The notes under the pieces are model-generated. The model worked only from the letters and a program-made list of their open reading frames with translations. It ran no database searches and was not told the origin of the DNA. From the NCBI RefSeq assembly GCF_014243395.1, contig NZ_JACLCP010000002.1, positions 62,001 to 126,000 of the forward strand: a stretch of DNA of 64,000 nt. Reading direction: 5' to 3'. Shown here in pieces: positions 35,560 through 43,290 of this stretch (positions within the stretch are counted from its first letter, which is position 1; the number at the start of each line of letters is the position of its first letter). The stretch is from Winogradskyella flava (GTDB taxonomy: Bacteria; Bacteroidota; Bacteroidia; Flavobacteriales; Flavobacteriaceae). The translations under genes and the position numbers were made by a program.

Positions 35560-35936
35560 ATGTTGGCTTGTAACGTGTGTAATTCATTGCTAATAAGAGG
35601 CTAATAACGATAGTCCTTTCGGACTTTCTATCTTTGATTTATTTATACTTTAGTGCTTAAACACGTAATGAAATTATACACAAGATCAATGATATGTAAT
35701 TGACTACGGTATGTAGAATGGCGTTTTCAAAACACTGACTTCCTACTAATTACATATCATCGTATGCTGTTTATGGTACCTCGCCAATTAATCGTATATT
35801 AATCGAGTCTACGGTAATATCAAACAAAACTATAACATAAGCGTGTATAGCCAATGAGGGGCAACAATGGCTAAACGTTAGGCTCGCCTCACTACACCAC
35901 GCACAGTGGACGTTGGTAACAAGCAAAAAGAACACT
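35560..35936. other. Intergenic region with cassette-border-like motifs
   Basis: No convincing gene. It contains GTTGGCTTGTAAC (35562-35574) near its left end, AGCCAATGAGGGGCAACAA (35849-35867), CTAAACGTTAGGC and a small stem CCAC/GTGG (35897-35909), and ends with ACGTTGGTAACAAGC just upstream of the AraC gene. An inverted arrangement ATGATATGTAATT (about 35687-35699) with AATTACATATCAT (about 35749-35761) spans about 75 bases. These could be recombination borders or regulatory signals. Confidence 0.45.
35687..35761. repeat. Long-spaced inverted repeat
   Basis: ATGATATGTAATT on the left and AATTACATATCAT on the right are reverse complements over about 13 bases, separated by about 50 bases. 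Could be the ends of a small mobile or REP-like unit; no ORF inside. Confidence 0.5.
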
Positions 35937-36737
35937 ATGCATAAACTAAAAAAAGGAGAGTTTTACGGTACACATTACCAAAAATCAACTTTTGAAAATA
36001 TTATAATTACTGATACTGAATATACGCATAGTAAAGTAGATTGGCATTATCATGAGAATGCATATTTTACCTATCTGCTTCAAGGCAAATTATTTGAATC
36101 TAATAAAAAAGAGTCTTATTATTTAAAACCAGGAAGCCTTTTGTTCCATAATTGGCAAGATGCTCATTATAATATTAAACCAGACGAATTTACAAGGGGC
36201 TTTCATATTGAATTATATGAGAATTGGTTTTCAAATTATGACATAAAAACTGTTGACTTTGAAGGTAGCATTAATTTGAAAAGCCCAGTAATTAAAAATT
36301 CAATTAACAAAATATTCATTGAATCTAAAATTAACGACCATTATTCCAACTTAAGCATTGATACATCTTTGGTTAATATTTTTAACTCTGTAAATAAAAC
36401 AAACCATAGAAGTTCGAAAAAGCCTATTTGGGTAAAAAAACTTCAAGAGCTTATTTTAGAAGAAGAAATGGATTATTCGTTAAAAAATTTAAGTTCAATT
36501 TTAGAAATACACCCAATTCACTTATCCAGAGAATTTAGTAGATATTTTGGCACTAATCTAGGAAACTATATTAGACTTCTAAAACTCAATAAAGCATTTT
36601 GTTTATTAACTTCAAAAAAGTTTTCTATGACAGAAATTTGTTATGAATGTGGGTTTTACGACCAAAGTCATTTCGTTTCAAGCTTCAAATCCGTTTACAA
36701 CTCAACACCTTCAAAGTTATTGAAACAAATCTCTTAA
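35937..36737 (+). CDS. AraC-family transcriptional regulator
   Basis: A 266-residue regulator with an N-terminal cupin-like sensor (VDWHYHENAYFTYLLQGKLF and YYLKPGSLLFHNWQDAHYN, whose spaced histidines recall a metal or ligand pocket) and a C-terminal double helix-turn-helix (SLKNLSSILEIHPIHLSREF; FSMTEICYECGFYDQSHFVS; SFKSVYNSTPSKLLKQ). The recognition region matches the AraC signature closely. I start at the ATG at 35937; the earlier TTG frame lies in the repeat-like spacer. It precedes the hydrolase gene by 71 bases in the same direction and probably regulates it or itself; the inducer is unknown. Confidence 0.9.
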   Translation: MHKLKKGEFYGTHYQKSTFENIIITDTEYTHSKVDWHYHENAYFTYLLQGKLFESNKKESYYLKPGSLLFHNWQDAHYNIKPDEFTRGFHIELYENWFSNYDIKTVDFEGSINLKSPVIKNSINKIFIESKINDHYSNLSIDTSLVNIFNSVNKTNHRSSKKPIWVKKLQELILEEEMDYSLKNLSSILEIHPIHLSREFSRYFGTNLGNYIRLLKLNKAFCLLTSKKFSMTEICYECGFYDQSHFVSSFKSVYNSTPSKLLKQIS

Positions 36738-36808
36738 ATGTTAATTATATACAATTATGGTGTTATTAATAGCAGTAATTTTGCTTCATATTCATCAAAT
36801 CAAAAATT

Positions 36809-38440
36809 ATGAAATTAAATTATTGTTTAGTACTTCTTGCTTGTTTAATAATATCTTGTGCGAGTATAGAAGACACAACACACAAAAACTCTAAAGCAAA
36901 AGAAATCGAGAACTTATACTTTTCAAAAATTGACATTGAAAAAACTAAACTTACACCAAATAATTACATAAACAACTTTACTCTAAACAAAGATGAATTT
37001 CTAAATATCCATTTTATTTTAGACAGGCCTCTCATTGAAAGTCTTCAATTATTAGAACCAAACTTATCGCAAGAGCAATTATTAGAGACAGGGAACTTTC
37101 AATTCTCATTCCTAGTTGATGGAGAAATAGTCTATGTAGAAAACCTAGATAAAGGTGCAGGTTTAAGAGTGTCTAAGACTGAACAACTTAATCACGTAAT
37201 ACGCTTAGCAGCACCAAAACAATTAGATTTTTGGGGTTGGTTTATGTGGATGAAGTTTATGAAATTGGGCGGTGGAGAAGATTTACTGAGCACAGGTAAT
37301 CATTCTTTAAGTATAGAGTTGAGACCTTACATCAAACAAAATGAATTAAAAGTAGGAACACTTTTAGCTAAAGGGAATATTGATATAGATGCTGCTCAAA
37401 TACCAGTTGATGAAAGTCTAATTTCAATCCAGAAAATACAACCAAATAGTGGATGGGAATTATCCAAAGATAATTTCAATAGCGACAAAATTGAAGCTTT
37501 AAATAGAAAAGTTGCAGAAGGTCGTTTTGAGAATATCAACGGAATTGTGGTTATAAAAGAAAATAAGCTTTTAATAGAAGAATATTTTAATGGTGAAAAT
37601 AGAAGTAGTTTACACGATCCAAGATCTGTAGGAAAATCAATTGCTTCTACAATGTTGGGAGTTGCTATTGAAGAAAATTATATTACTAGTGAAAATGCAT
37701 TATTAAAAGATTTTTATGATTTAAAATCATTCAAAAACTACAGTTCCAAAAAAGATTTAGTCACCCTGAAATCTCTTTTAACAATGAGTTCAGGGTTTAA
37801 TGGAGATGATAATGATAAGAACAATCCAGGGAATGAAGAGAATATGTATCCTACAAATAATTGGGTCAAATTTGCACTAGACTTACCAATGAAAAAAGAC
37901 ACAAAAGTTGGGAAAGATTTTGCATATTTTACTGCAGGTGCAGTAGTTCTTGGAGATATAATTGATAAATCGGTTCCTAAAGGACTGGTTAATTATGCCG
38001 ATAAAAAATTATTTGCACCTCTTGGTATTACAAATTATCAGTGGGAATATACACCACAAAAAGTTGGTAATACTGCTGGCGGAATTAGACTAAGGGCAAT
38101 TGATTTTGCAAAATATGGTCAATTATATAAAAACAAAGGAATTTGGAATGGTAAACAAATTTTGACCGAGCGATGGGTAGAAAAAAGTTTAGACAAACAA
38201 ATAGAGCAATCTTTAGATAAAGGTTATTATGGCTATTTATTTTGGAACAAAGTTTTTTCGATAAGTAATAAAGATTATGAAGTTTCTTATTGTAATGGTA
38301 TGGGAGGAAATAAGATTTTTATATTTAAAGATATCCCATTTGTTGTAGTCATCACATCCTCTGCTTATAATAGCCCAAGAGCCCATGATAATGTTGATAA
38401 AATGATGATTGAATACATATTACCAGCACTTTTAGACTAA
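36809..38440 (+). CDS. Lipoprotein serine hydrolase of the beta-lactamase/6-aminohexanoate-hydrolase type
   Basis: Signal peptide with lipobox IISC (Cys17), so anchored in a membrane facing the periplasm or outside. Residues 20-200 form an extra beta-rich domain I do not recognise. The catalytic part has S-V-G-K at 273-276 (DPRSVGKSIAS), a Y-x-T/A element in FAYFTAGAVVLG where class C enzymes have YxN, and a C-terminal GMGGNKIFIF replacing the KTG/HxG strand. This pattern fits 6-aminohexanoate-dimer hydrolase relatives (amide or ester hydrolysis), not a true beta-lactamase. 543 residues. The adjacent AraC gene may control it. Confidence 0.82.
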   Translation: MKLNYCLVLLACLIISCASIEDTTHKNSKAKEIENLYFSKIDIEKTKLTPNNYINNFTLNKDEFLNIHFILDRPLIESLQLLEPNLSQEQLLETGNFQFSFLVDGEIVYVENLDKGAGLRVSKTEQLNHVIRLAAPKQLDFWGWFMWMKFMKLGGGEDLLSTGNHSLSIELRPYIKQNELKVGTLLAKGNIDIDAAQIPVDESLISIQKIQPNSGWELSKDNFNSDKIEALNRKVAEGRFENINGIVVIKENKLLIEEYFNGENRSSLHDPRSVGKSIASTMLGVAIEENYITSENALLKDFYDLKSFKNYSSKKDLVTLKSLLTMSSGFNGDDNDKNNPGNEENMYPTNNWVKFALDLPMKKDTKVGKDFAYFTAGAVVLGDIIDKSVPKGLVNYADKKLFAPLGITNYQWEYTPQKVGNTAGGIRLRAIDFAKYGQLYKNKGIWNGKQILTERWVEKSLDKQIEQSLDKGYYGYLFWNKVFSISNKDYEVSYCNGMGGNKIFIFKDIPFVVVITSSAYNSPRAHDNVDKMMIEYILPALLD

Positions 38441-38568
38441 CAATAAAGGGACTTACAAATAATATATAGCTTTTAAACCAAGTTGTACAACATTTCAGGA
38501 AAACCGAAACAATTTTTAATGATAGATATTAAGAAATAATTTTTTAACCAATTTAAAAACAATAAATT

Positions 38569-38820
38569 ATGAAAACACAATTAATTACTTTAGGACTAAT
38601 CGGTCTATTTTTTTACTCTTGTTCGGAAAATAATAATTCTGACAAAAAAAACATTACGGAAGACAATTTACAAACAATTACGGAACATAAAAGCAATGTT
38701 GCTGAAATAGAAATCGCAGAAGAAGAACTACAAACTATTGTGGAACAAAAAAGCAATGTCGCTGAAATAGAAATCGTGGAAGAAGAACTACAAACTATTA
38801 CGGAACAAAAGAACAAGTAA
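38569..38820 (+). CDS. Small lipoprotein with tandem 20-residue repeats
   Basis: 83 residues. Lipoprotein signal MKTQLITLGLIGLFFYSC, Asn-rich linker, then two full and one partial copies of a 20-residue unit (ELQTITEQKSNVAEIEIV-like), strongly acidic with heptad-like hydrophobic spacing, hence probably a coiled-coil or helical rod. The repeat is almost exact at the DNA level, so copy number may vary between strains. No family assigned. It follows the hydrolase gene by about 130 bases. Confidence 0.68.
   Translation: MKTQLITLGLIGLFFYSCSENNNSDKKNITEDNLQTITEHKSNVAEIEIAEEELQTIVEQKSNVAEIEIVEEELQTITEQKNK
38659..38817 (+). repeat. 60-bp in-frame tandem repeat, about 2.7 copies
   Basis: Units begin with GAAGA at 38659, 38719 and 38779, exactly 60 bases apart, and carry the same CAAAC...GGAACA...AGCAATGT...GCTGAAATAGAAATCG blocks. 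Differences between copies are a few substitutions, indicating recent duplication or ongoing slippage. Confidence 0.9.
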
Positions 38821-39111
38821 AAACGTTGTGCAACACCGAATAAAAATAATTGCGGTTTAGTGCTAAAACAAAGATAGTTGCCAATGAGCGCTTCTTAACA
38901 ACTTAGGTGAGTATTATTTTAGTAGATTGTCTTTCTTTTAATTATATGATAAGCGCTTTTTTATGTGATAATGTGCTAAATAAAAAATGATTTGATGATG
39001 TGCAAAGATTAGTATATTCAGGACAGAAAGAAGAACTATTTTTTGATAGCCTAAAAACATTTTGAATGCAGTTGAGAATACTTTTCACAATACAATCGTA
39101 AAATTGATAAA
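38821..39111. other. Intergenic region with repeat-like motifs
   Basis: No gene seen. Just after the lipoprotein stop comes ACGTTGTGCAACACC (38824-38838), with GTTG/CAAC arms, then TTAGTGCTAAAAC and AGTTGCCAATGAGCG (about 38877-38891), the last resembling AGCCAATGAGGGG in the spacer at 35.85 kb. The right half is AT-rich and probably carries the promoter of the next gene. Confidence 0.4.
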
Positions 39112-39801
39112 ATGAAAAAACACCTTTATATATTACTGTTCTTAACATCTATAATAAGTTATGGACAGGTAAAGGTTGATACAATAAAGTTTCAAACTAT
39201 AAAATTTAAAACGGTTGATTCAATTGAATCTTTAGGCTTAAAAATTATTGACACGCTTACCAAGCCAAAAGCCTTTATTTTAACAAATCATGGTAATGCA
39301 GAAGTTATAGCCATAAAAAAAGGGTGTAAGTTTTTAGTTTTTGACCTATTGCCAGAAGGTTTTAGTGGTTCTGTTACTACTACAAAGCAAATTCAAATAA
39401 ATGGAAAAAACTATAAAGAATTAGTAGTTTATTGGAGTGATATTAATGGTCATTCAGGTCTTGGAGGTGGCTTCAGTGAAACATTTAAAGGAATTCTTAT
39501 TTACGATCTAAAAAAAATATTCCTCATCTTTAATGAAGAATATTATTTCTCTCATTACCAATGGATGAATGACATATCAGAGAATTTGGAAGTAATATCA
39601 ACTTCTGAAGAACGTGAATGTGATAATTTAGATATAAAATTTGGTCATAGAGAAATTACTATGGAAATGAAAATATCAAAAGATTGTGATAGCATTAATT
39701 TTCTAGAATATGATGCAACGACATGGAGTTATAAACTAAAGAGCAATTTTTTAATTAGAACAAGAATAAAAACTATTGACGTAGATACATCAAATAATTA
39801 A
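39112..39801 (+). CDS. Secreted protein of unknown function
   Basis: 229 residues. Signal peptide at 1-18 (MKKHLYILLFLTSIISYG). The mature part looks like a single alpha/beta or beta-sandwich domain with KAFILTNHGNAEVIAIKKGC, KNYKELVVYWSDINGHSGLGGGF and FKGILIYDLKKIFLIFNEEYYF; two cysteines late (ERECDNLD, ISKDCDSI) may pair. No motif for catalysis recognised. The next gene begins 1 base after the stop codon, so it is translationally close to the GH3 enzyme and probably in the same operon. Confidence 0.7.
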   Translation: MKKHLYILLFLTSIISYGQVKVDTIKFQTIKFKTVDSIESLGLKIIDTLTKPKAFILTNHGNAEVIAIKKGCKFLVFDLLPEGFSGSVTTTKQIQINGKNYKELVVYWSDINGHSGLGGGFSETFKGILIYDLKKIFLIFNEEYYFSHYQWMNDISENLEVISTSEERECDNLDIKFGHREITMEMKISKDCDSINFLEYDATTWSYKLKSNFLIRTRIKTIDVDTSNN

Positions 39802-39802
39802 T

Positions 39803-40900
39803 ATGTTCAAATTATTACTTGCAACGACCTTTGCATTAACCGTTTTCTCATCTGCAAAAGGGCAATCGAACAAATTGCAAAATTTTTATAATTATGATCC
39901 AGTTATTGAGCACAAGGTTGATGAAATTTTTCATTCATTGAATGATACTACACGAGTAGCACAAATGATTGTGACTTCTGCAGGAGAGTTAGGTAAACCA
40001 GAAAGTGTAGTTCTTAATTTAGCCAAACAGAATAAAATTGGAGGAGTTGTGTTTCTTAAAGGCACAAAAGAAAGTCATAAAAGATTAATTGATAGCCTTA
40101 ATTCAATCAATGATTCACAAAAGCATTTGCCATTGTTATATTCAATTGATGCAGAACCGAGCTTATTCGACGGTAGGTTAAAAGGAACCGACCTACTAAT
40201 TAATACAATTGATATTAAAACTACTAACCAATCCGATTCTATTGCAAGAATTATAAGTCATCATTTGCTTAATATTGGGTTTCGTCAAAATTTCGCACCA
40301 GTTGTAGACGTTAGTCCACAAAACGAAGCTATTAAAAATAGAAGTTTCGGAAATGACAAAGATATAGTAATTCAATTGAGCAAACAGTTTATTAATACAA
40401 CACAAGAACAAGGGATTGTATCAACAGCAAAACACTTTCCGGGTCACGGTTTGGTAAAAGGTGATACACATAAAAAATCTGTCTATATAGATGGTCAATT
40501 ACAAGAGTTAGACGTATATCCACCACTCATTGATGCAGGTGTTATATCTATAATGATGGCTCATATTACAATAACCAATAATCCAAAATACAATACAGAT
40601 GGACTTCCAGCAAGTTGTTCGAGAAACATAGTAACAGGTCTCTTAAAGAAAGAGTTAGGCTTTAAAGGAATTGTTATCACAGATGCTCTAAATATTATGA
40701 AAGCTGTTACTATAATTGAGAATGCACCTTTACTTGCATCTAAAGCGGGCAATGATATGTTATTGATGCCAATTGACGAAACTAAAACCATCCATTTAAT
40801 TCTCGATGAAATGGAAAATGATGCAAAATATAAACAACAGGTTTATCAATCTGTAAAGAAAATTGTACGTTTAAAATTATTTTTAGGATTGATTAAATAA
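39803..40900 (+). CDS. Glycoside hydrolase family 3, NagZ-like beta-N-acetylhexosaminidase
   Basis: 365 residues with a signal peptide (1-20, ending SAKGQ), so periplasmic rather than cytosolic as in E. coli NagZ. The GH3 N-terminal barrel shows FAPVVDVSPQ, then KHFPGHGLVKGDTHKK (about 210-225), the KHFPGHG-type signature whose H-x-D/H dyad is used by NagZ. GFKGIVITDALNIMKAV contains the nucleophile Asp. No C-terminal GH3 domain, as usual in the NagZ group. A role in muropeptide or chitin-oligosaccharide trimming is likely; exact substrate unknown. Confidence 0.87.
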   Translation: MFKLLLATTFALTVFSSAKGQSNKLQNFYNYDPVIEHKVDEIFHSLNDTTRVAQMIVTSAGELGKPESVVLNLAKQNKIGGVVFLKGTKESHKRLIDSLNSINDSQKHLPLLYSIDAEPSLFDGRLKGTDLLINTIDIKTTNQSDSIARIISHHLLNIGFRQNFAPVVDVSPQNEAIKNRSFGNDKDIVIQLSKQFINTTQEQGIVSTAKHFPGHGLVKGDTHKKSVYIDGQLQELDVYPPLIDAGVISIMMAHITITNNPKYNTDGLPASCSRNIVTGLLKKELGFKGIVITDALNIMKAVTIIENAPLLASKAGNDMLLMPIDETKTIHLILDEMENDAKYKQQVYQSVKKIVRLKLFLGLIK

Positions 40901-41056
40901 ATAATGAAGCTATATATATCGAATTGAAAAATATTACAAATGAATATTAAGAACAAAAGAAGTAATTTTAAATGTGATCTATAAGTAAAATATACCACAA
41001 TCTAAAAATCGAAACAAATAAAAAGAATTAATAGAGGCGGGATTACTTCAAACTGT

Positions 41057-41701
41057 CTAAATATATTTTACCAGCCAATCCTTAAAATCATAGAAATTTT
41101 GAGGAGCTACACCATGGCCAACAGGATATTCTTTATAAATGTGATTAATGTTTAATGCACTCAGGAATCCTGTTGCTTTTCTTGCCCAATCTGCAGGTAT
41201 TACCTGATCTACAGAACCATGTGAACAGAAAAAGTTTAAGTGAGAAACATCTTGATCATCAATGCGATCCGGAAGAATATCTTCATTAATATATCCACTT
41301 AAGGCGACGATATTTTTGACTTTCTTGGGATGATTTAGTGCAACAGCGTAACTTAAAATTGTACCTTGGCTAAAGCCTAATAATGTAACATTGTCAGGGT
41401 TTATTGGATAGGTCTGGCAAGCATAATCTATAAAGTCAGCTATCTTAGCTACGGAACCTTTAGCTTGCTCATCATCACTCCATTTGCCCTGTACGGCATC
41501 GAAATTAATGGCATACCATGCATTTCCATAGGGTTGCATTTGGTAAGGTGCTCTCAGCGAAATGATAAATAACTCCTCCGGTAATTCTGAAGCAAATGAA
41601 AACAGGTCATTCTCATCACTACCATAACCATGGGACATAATGAGTAAAGGCGCGTTTTCTTTTAACGTCGAAGGTCTTGTAATGTAATGTAAATCGGTCA
41701 T
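41057..41701 (-). CDS. Phospholipase/carboxylesterase-family alpha/beta hydrolase
   Basis: A 214-residue serine hydrolase related to YpfH/carboxylesterases. MSHGYGSDENDLFSFAS holds the oxyanion-hole HGYG. The nucleophile is in LGFSQGTILSYA (GxSxG, about Ser 113), the Asp in HGSVDQVIPADWA and the His in VGHGVAPQNF. No signal peptide. It is the last gene of a minus-strand operon (BatA-like, dihydroorotase-like, membrane protein, this one), separated from the previous stop codon by 3 bases. Substrate unknown; probably an acyl ester. Confidence 0.88.
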   Translation of the reverse strand: MTDLHYITRPSTLKENAPLLIMSHGYGSDENDLFSFASELPEELFIISLRAPYQMQPYGNAWYAINFDAVQGKWSDDEQAKGSVAKIADFIDYACQTYPINPDNVTLLGFSQGTILSYAVALNHPKKVKNIVALSGYINEDILPDRIDDQDVSHLNFFCSHGSVDQVIPADWARKATGFLSALNINHIYKEYPVGHGVAPQNFYDFKDWLVKYI

Positions 41702-41704
41702 TGG

Positions 41705-42037
41705 TTATTGTCCAACGGATTTAAATAAATTTTGAAAAAAGTCACCTAGAATAGGAATTTTATTAAGCTTACCGGTTATGGCTCCGAATAAGCCATAAAG
41801 AAATAGAACCGAAAAAAATACCCAAAAAGACATACTGACCATCATACTATCCAAGCTGCTCACTATGTAACCAATGGCTATGTATAATAAGCCAAGACCT
41901 AGCGCTTGTCTTATGTGAAATGAAGTAAAATCATTGCGCTTTTCCTGATTCATAAAGAAAGCTATTAAAGTTCCGATAAGTGTAAGATATGCTACTAATG
42001 CATAAGTTTTACCTTCATCAATAGTATTCTGATCCAT
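41705..42037 (-). CDS. Small membrane protein (DUF4870/Tic20-like)
   Basis: 110 residues with three or four hydrophobic helices (YALVAYLTLIGTLIAFFM; ALGLGLLYIAIGYIVSS; FWVFFSVLFLYGLFGAI) and a short polar loop with the conserved-looking FTSFHIRQALGLG. This resembles DUF4870-type proteins. The start codon overlaps the last base of the dihydroorotase-like stop codon (TAATG), so translation is coupled. Function unknown. Confidence 0.7.
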   Translation of the reverse strand: MDQNTIDEGKTYALVAYLTLIGTLIAFFMNQEKRNDFTSFHIRQALGLGLLYIAIGYIVSSLDSMMVSMSFWVFFSVLFLYGLFGAITGKLNKIPILGDFFQNLFKSVGQ

Positions 42038-43290
42038 TATTTTAAAACAATTTTATTATTGGCAATGATGCCGTAAACTTTGCCTTTTAGCGTCATGCCT
42101 AAGAAAGCACTATTTTTTGATCTTGAGGTAATGTCCGATTTACTAAATTGGTAATCTGCGTCTGGATTAAATAAACTTAGATCAGCAATCGCTCCTTCAC
42201 TTATCGTTGATTCATTAACGCTAAATCGTTGTTTGCCTTGTGTTAACAGGCTTATACTTTTCTTTGTGCTAAAGATGGTTTGTAATGCACCAAACGCGGA
42301 TTCTAGTCCAATAGTACCGAACTTGGCATAATCAAACTCAATTTTTTTATCTTCAATATCAATTGGATTATGGTCTGTGGTTACCATATCTATGGTGCCA
42401 TCTTTTAAACCATCGATAAGCGCTTCACAATCTTTTTGCGTTCGCAATGGCGGTAAAACTTTATATCTAGTATCAAATCCATCTAGATAGTCATCAGTAA
42501 GTACCAAATTATGTATGGCAACACTGCAGCTCACATCTAGTTTTTTTCCTTTCGCGGCTCTAATGAGTTCCACTGATGCAGCAGTTGATATCGTAGGAAT
42601 ATGAAGTTTGCCCTCTGTATATTCTAATAAGAATAAATCACGAGCTATTTGAAGTTCTTCGGCCAGAGCAGGATTTCCTTTTAAACCTAATCGCGTACTA
42701 TTAATGTGTTCATTAACCACGCCCGTTCCAGAAATTCTTGACTCCTGAGGAAATGAGCATACCAAGCCATCAAAGTTACTCGCATACTGCAGGGCAATTT
42801 TTAGAAGATTTGGATTGTCTAAGGGTTTCTGATAATCATAAAATGCAATCGCACCAGCATTCTTCATATCAAAGAGTTCTGCCAAATCCTCACTATTACT
42901 TGCTTTAGTCAATGCACCAATAGGATAGAGGCTAGTTGCTTTATTTTGAGCCTTGGATTTTACAAATGTAATGTCTGCATAGCTATCTATAACAGGATTG
43001 GAGTTGGCATTTAGTGCAACAGCAGTAAATCCAGATTGTGCTGCGGTTTTTAAGCCATTATCAATAGTTTCTCGTTCTTCAAAACCAGGTTCTCCAAAAG
43101 ATACGCTACTATCAAACCAGCCTTGAGATACATGGAGGTTATCAAGTTTAATTTCTCTGTAATTATTCGGATTAGAAATTCGTTTGGAAATCTTAGCAAT
43201 ACGACCTTTTTCAATTAAAATATCAACCGTCTCGTTGTGAAAATCACTTTTAGAATCAACTATGGTTGCAGATTTTATGAGTGCGTTCAT
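42037..43290 (-). CDS. Dihydroorotase-like protein with lost metal site (probably non-catalytic)
   Basis: 417 residues, clearly of the amidohydrolase/dihydroorotase type I family: VSQGWFDSSVSFGEPGFEE aligns with the usual DxHxHxREPGxE, SGFTAVALNANSNP with the GGxT segment, and GAIADLSLFNPDA with the C-terminal strand. The metal ligands are gone, however: D-S-S-V-S replaces D-x-H-x-H, CSVAIHNLVLTDD replaces the TPHHL element, and HIPTISTAAS replaces HxxHxS. TTDHNPID still keeps the TDH. It is probably a pseudoenzyme, like the PyrC' partner of Pseudomonas aspartate carbamoyltransferase; a true dihydroorotase should exist elsewhere. It overlaps the BatA-like gene by 4 bases (ATGA). Confidence 0.9.
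   Translation of the reverse strand: MNALIKSATIVDSKSDFHNETVDILIEKGRIAKISKRISNPNNYREIKLDNLHVSQGWFDSSVSFGEPGFEERETIDNGLKTAAQSGFTAVALNANSNPVIDSYADITFVKSKAQNKATSLYPIGALTKASNSEDLAELFDMKNAGAIAFYDYQKPLDNPNLLKIALQYASNFDGLVCSFPQESRISGTGVVNEHINSTRLGLKGNPALAEELQIARDLFLLEYTEGKLHIPTISTAASVELIRAAKGKKLDVSCSVAIHNLVLTDDYLDGFDTRYKVLPPLRTQKDCEALIDGLKDGTIDMVTTDHNPIDIEDKKIEFDYAKFGTIGLESAFGALQTIFSTKKSISLLTQGKQRFSVNESTISEGAIADLSLFNPDADYQFSKSDITSRSKNSAFLGMTLKGKVYGIIANNKIVLK

Larger units (their letters stand above)
35100..41050. other. Accessory island between conserved blocks
   Basis: About 6 kb of plus-strand, very AT-rich genes (a decayed gene, AraC regulator, beta-lactamase-fold lipoprotein, repeat lipoprotein, unknown secreted protein, GH3) placed between the conserved MBL unit and the esterase/dihydroorotase-like operon. 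Spacers are longer than elsewhere and hold short repeated motifs (see 35562-35580, 35838-35925, 38822-38920). No integrase, transposase or tRNA edge is visible, so the mechanism of gain is inferred only. Limits are approximate. Confidence 0.5.

Noticed and set aside
38659-38817. Regular repeats that could be taken for a CRISPR array
   Set aside because: The units are contiguous, in frame inside a coding sequence, and without unique spacers; no cas genes are near.
35100-41050. Prophage or integrative element
   Set aside because: No integrase, structural, transfer or transposase gene, and no tRNA attachment site in the window.
42037-43290. Active pyrimidine-pathway dihydroorotase (pyrC)
   Set aside because: Metal-binding histidines are missing from the key motifs, so a gene symbol implying activity is not given.
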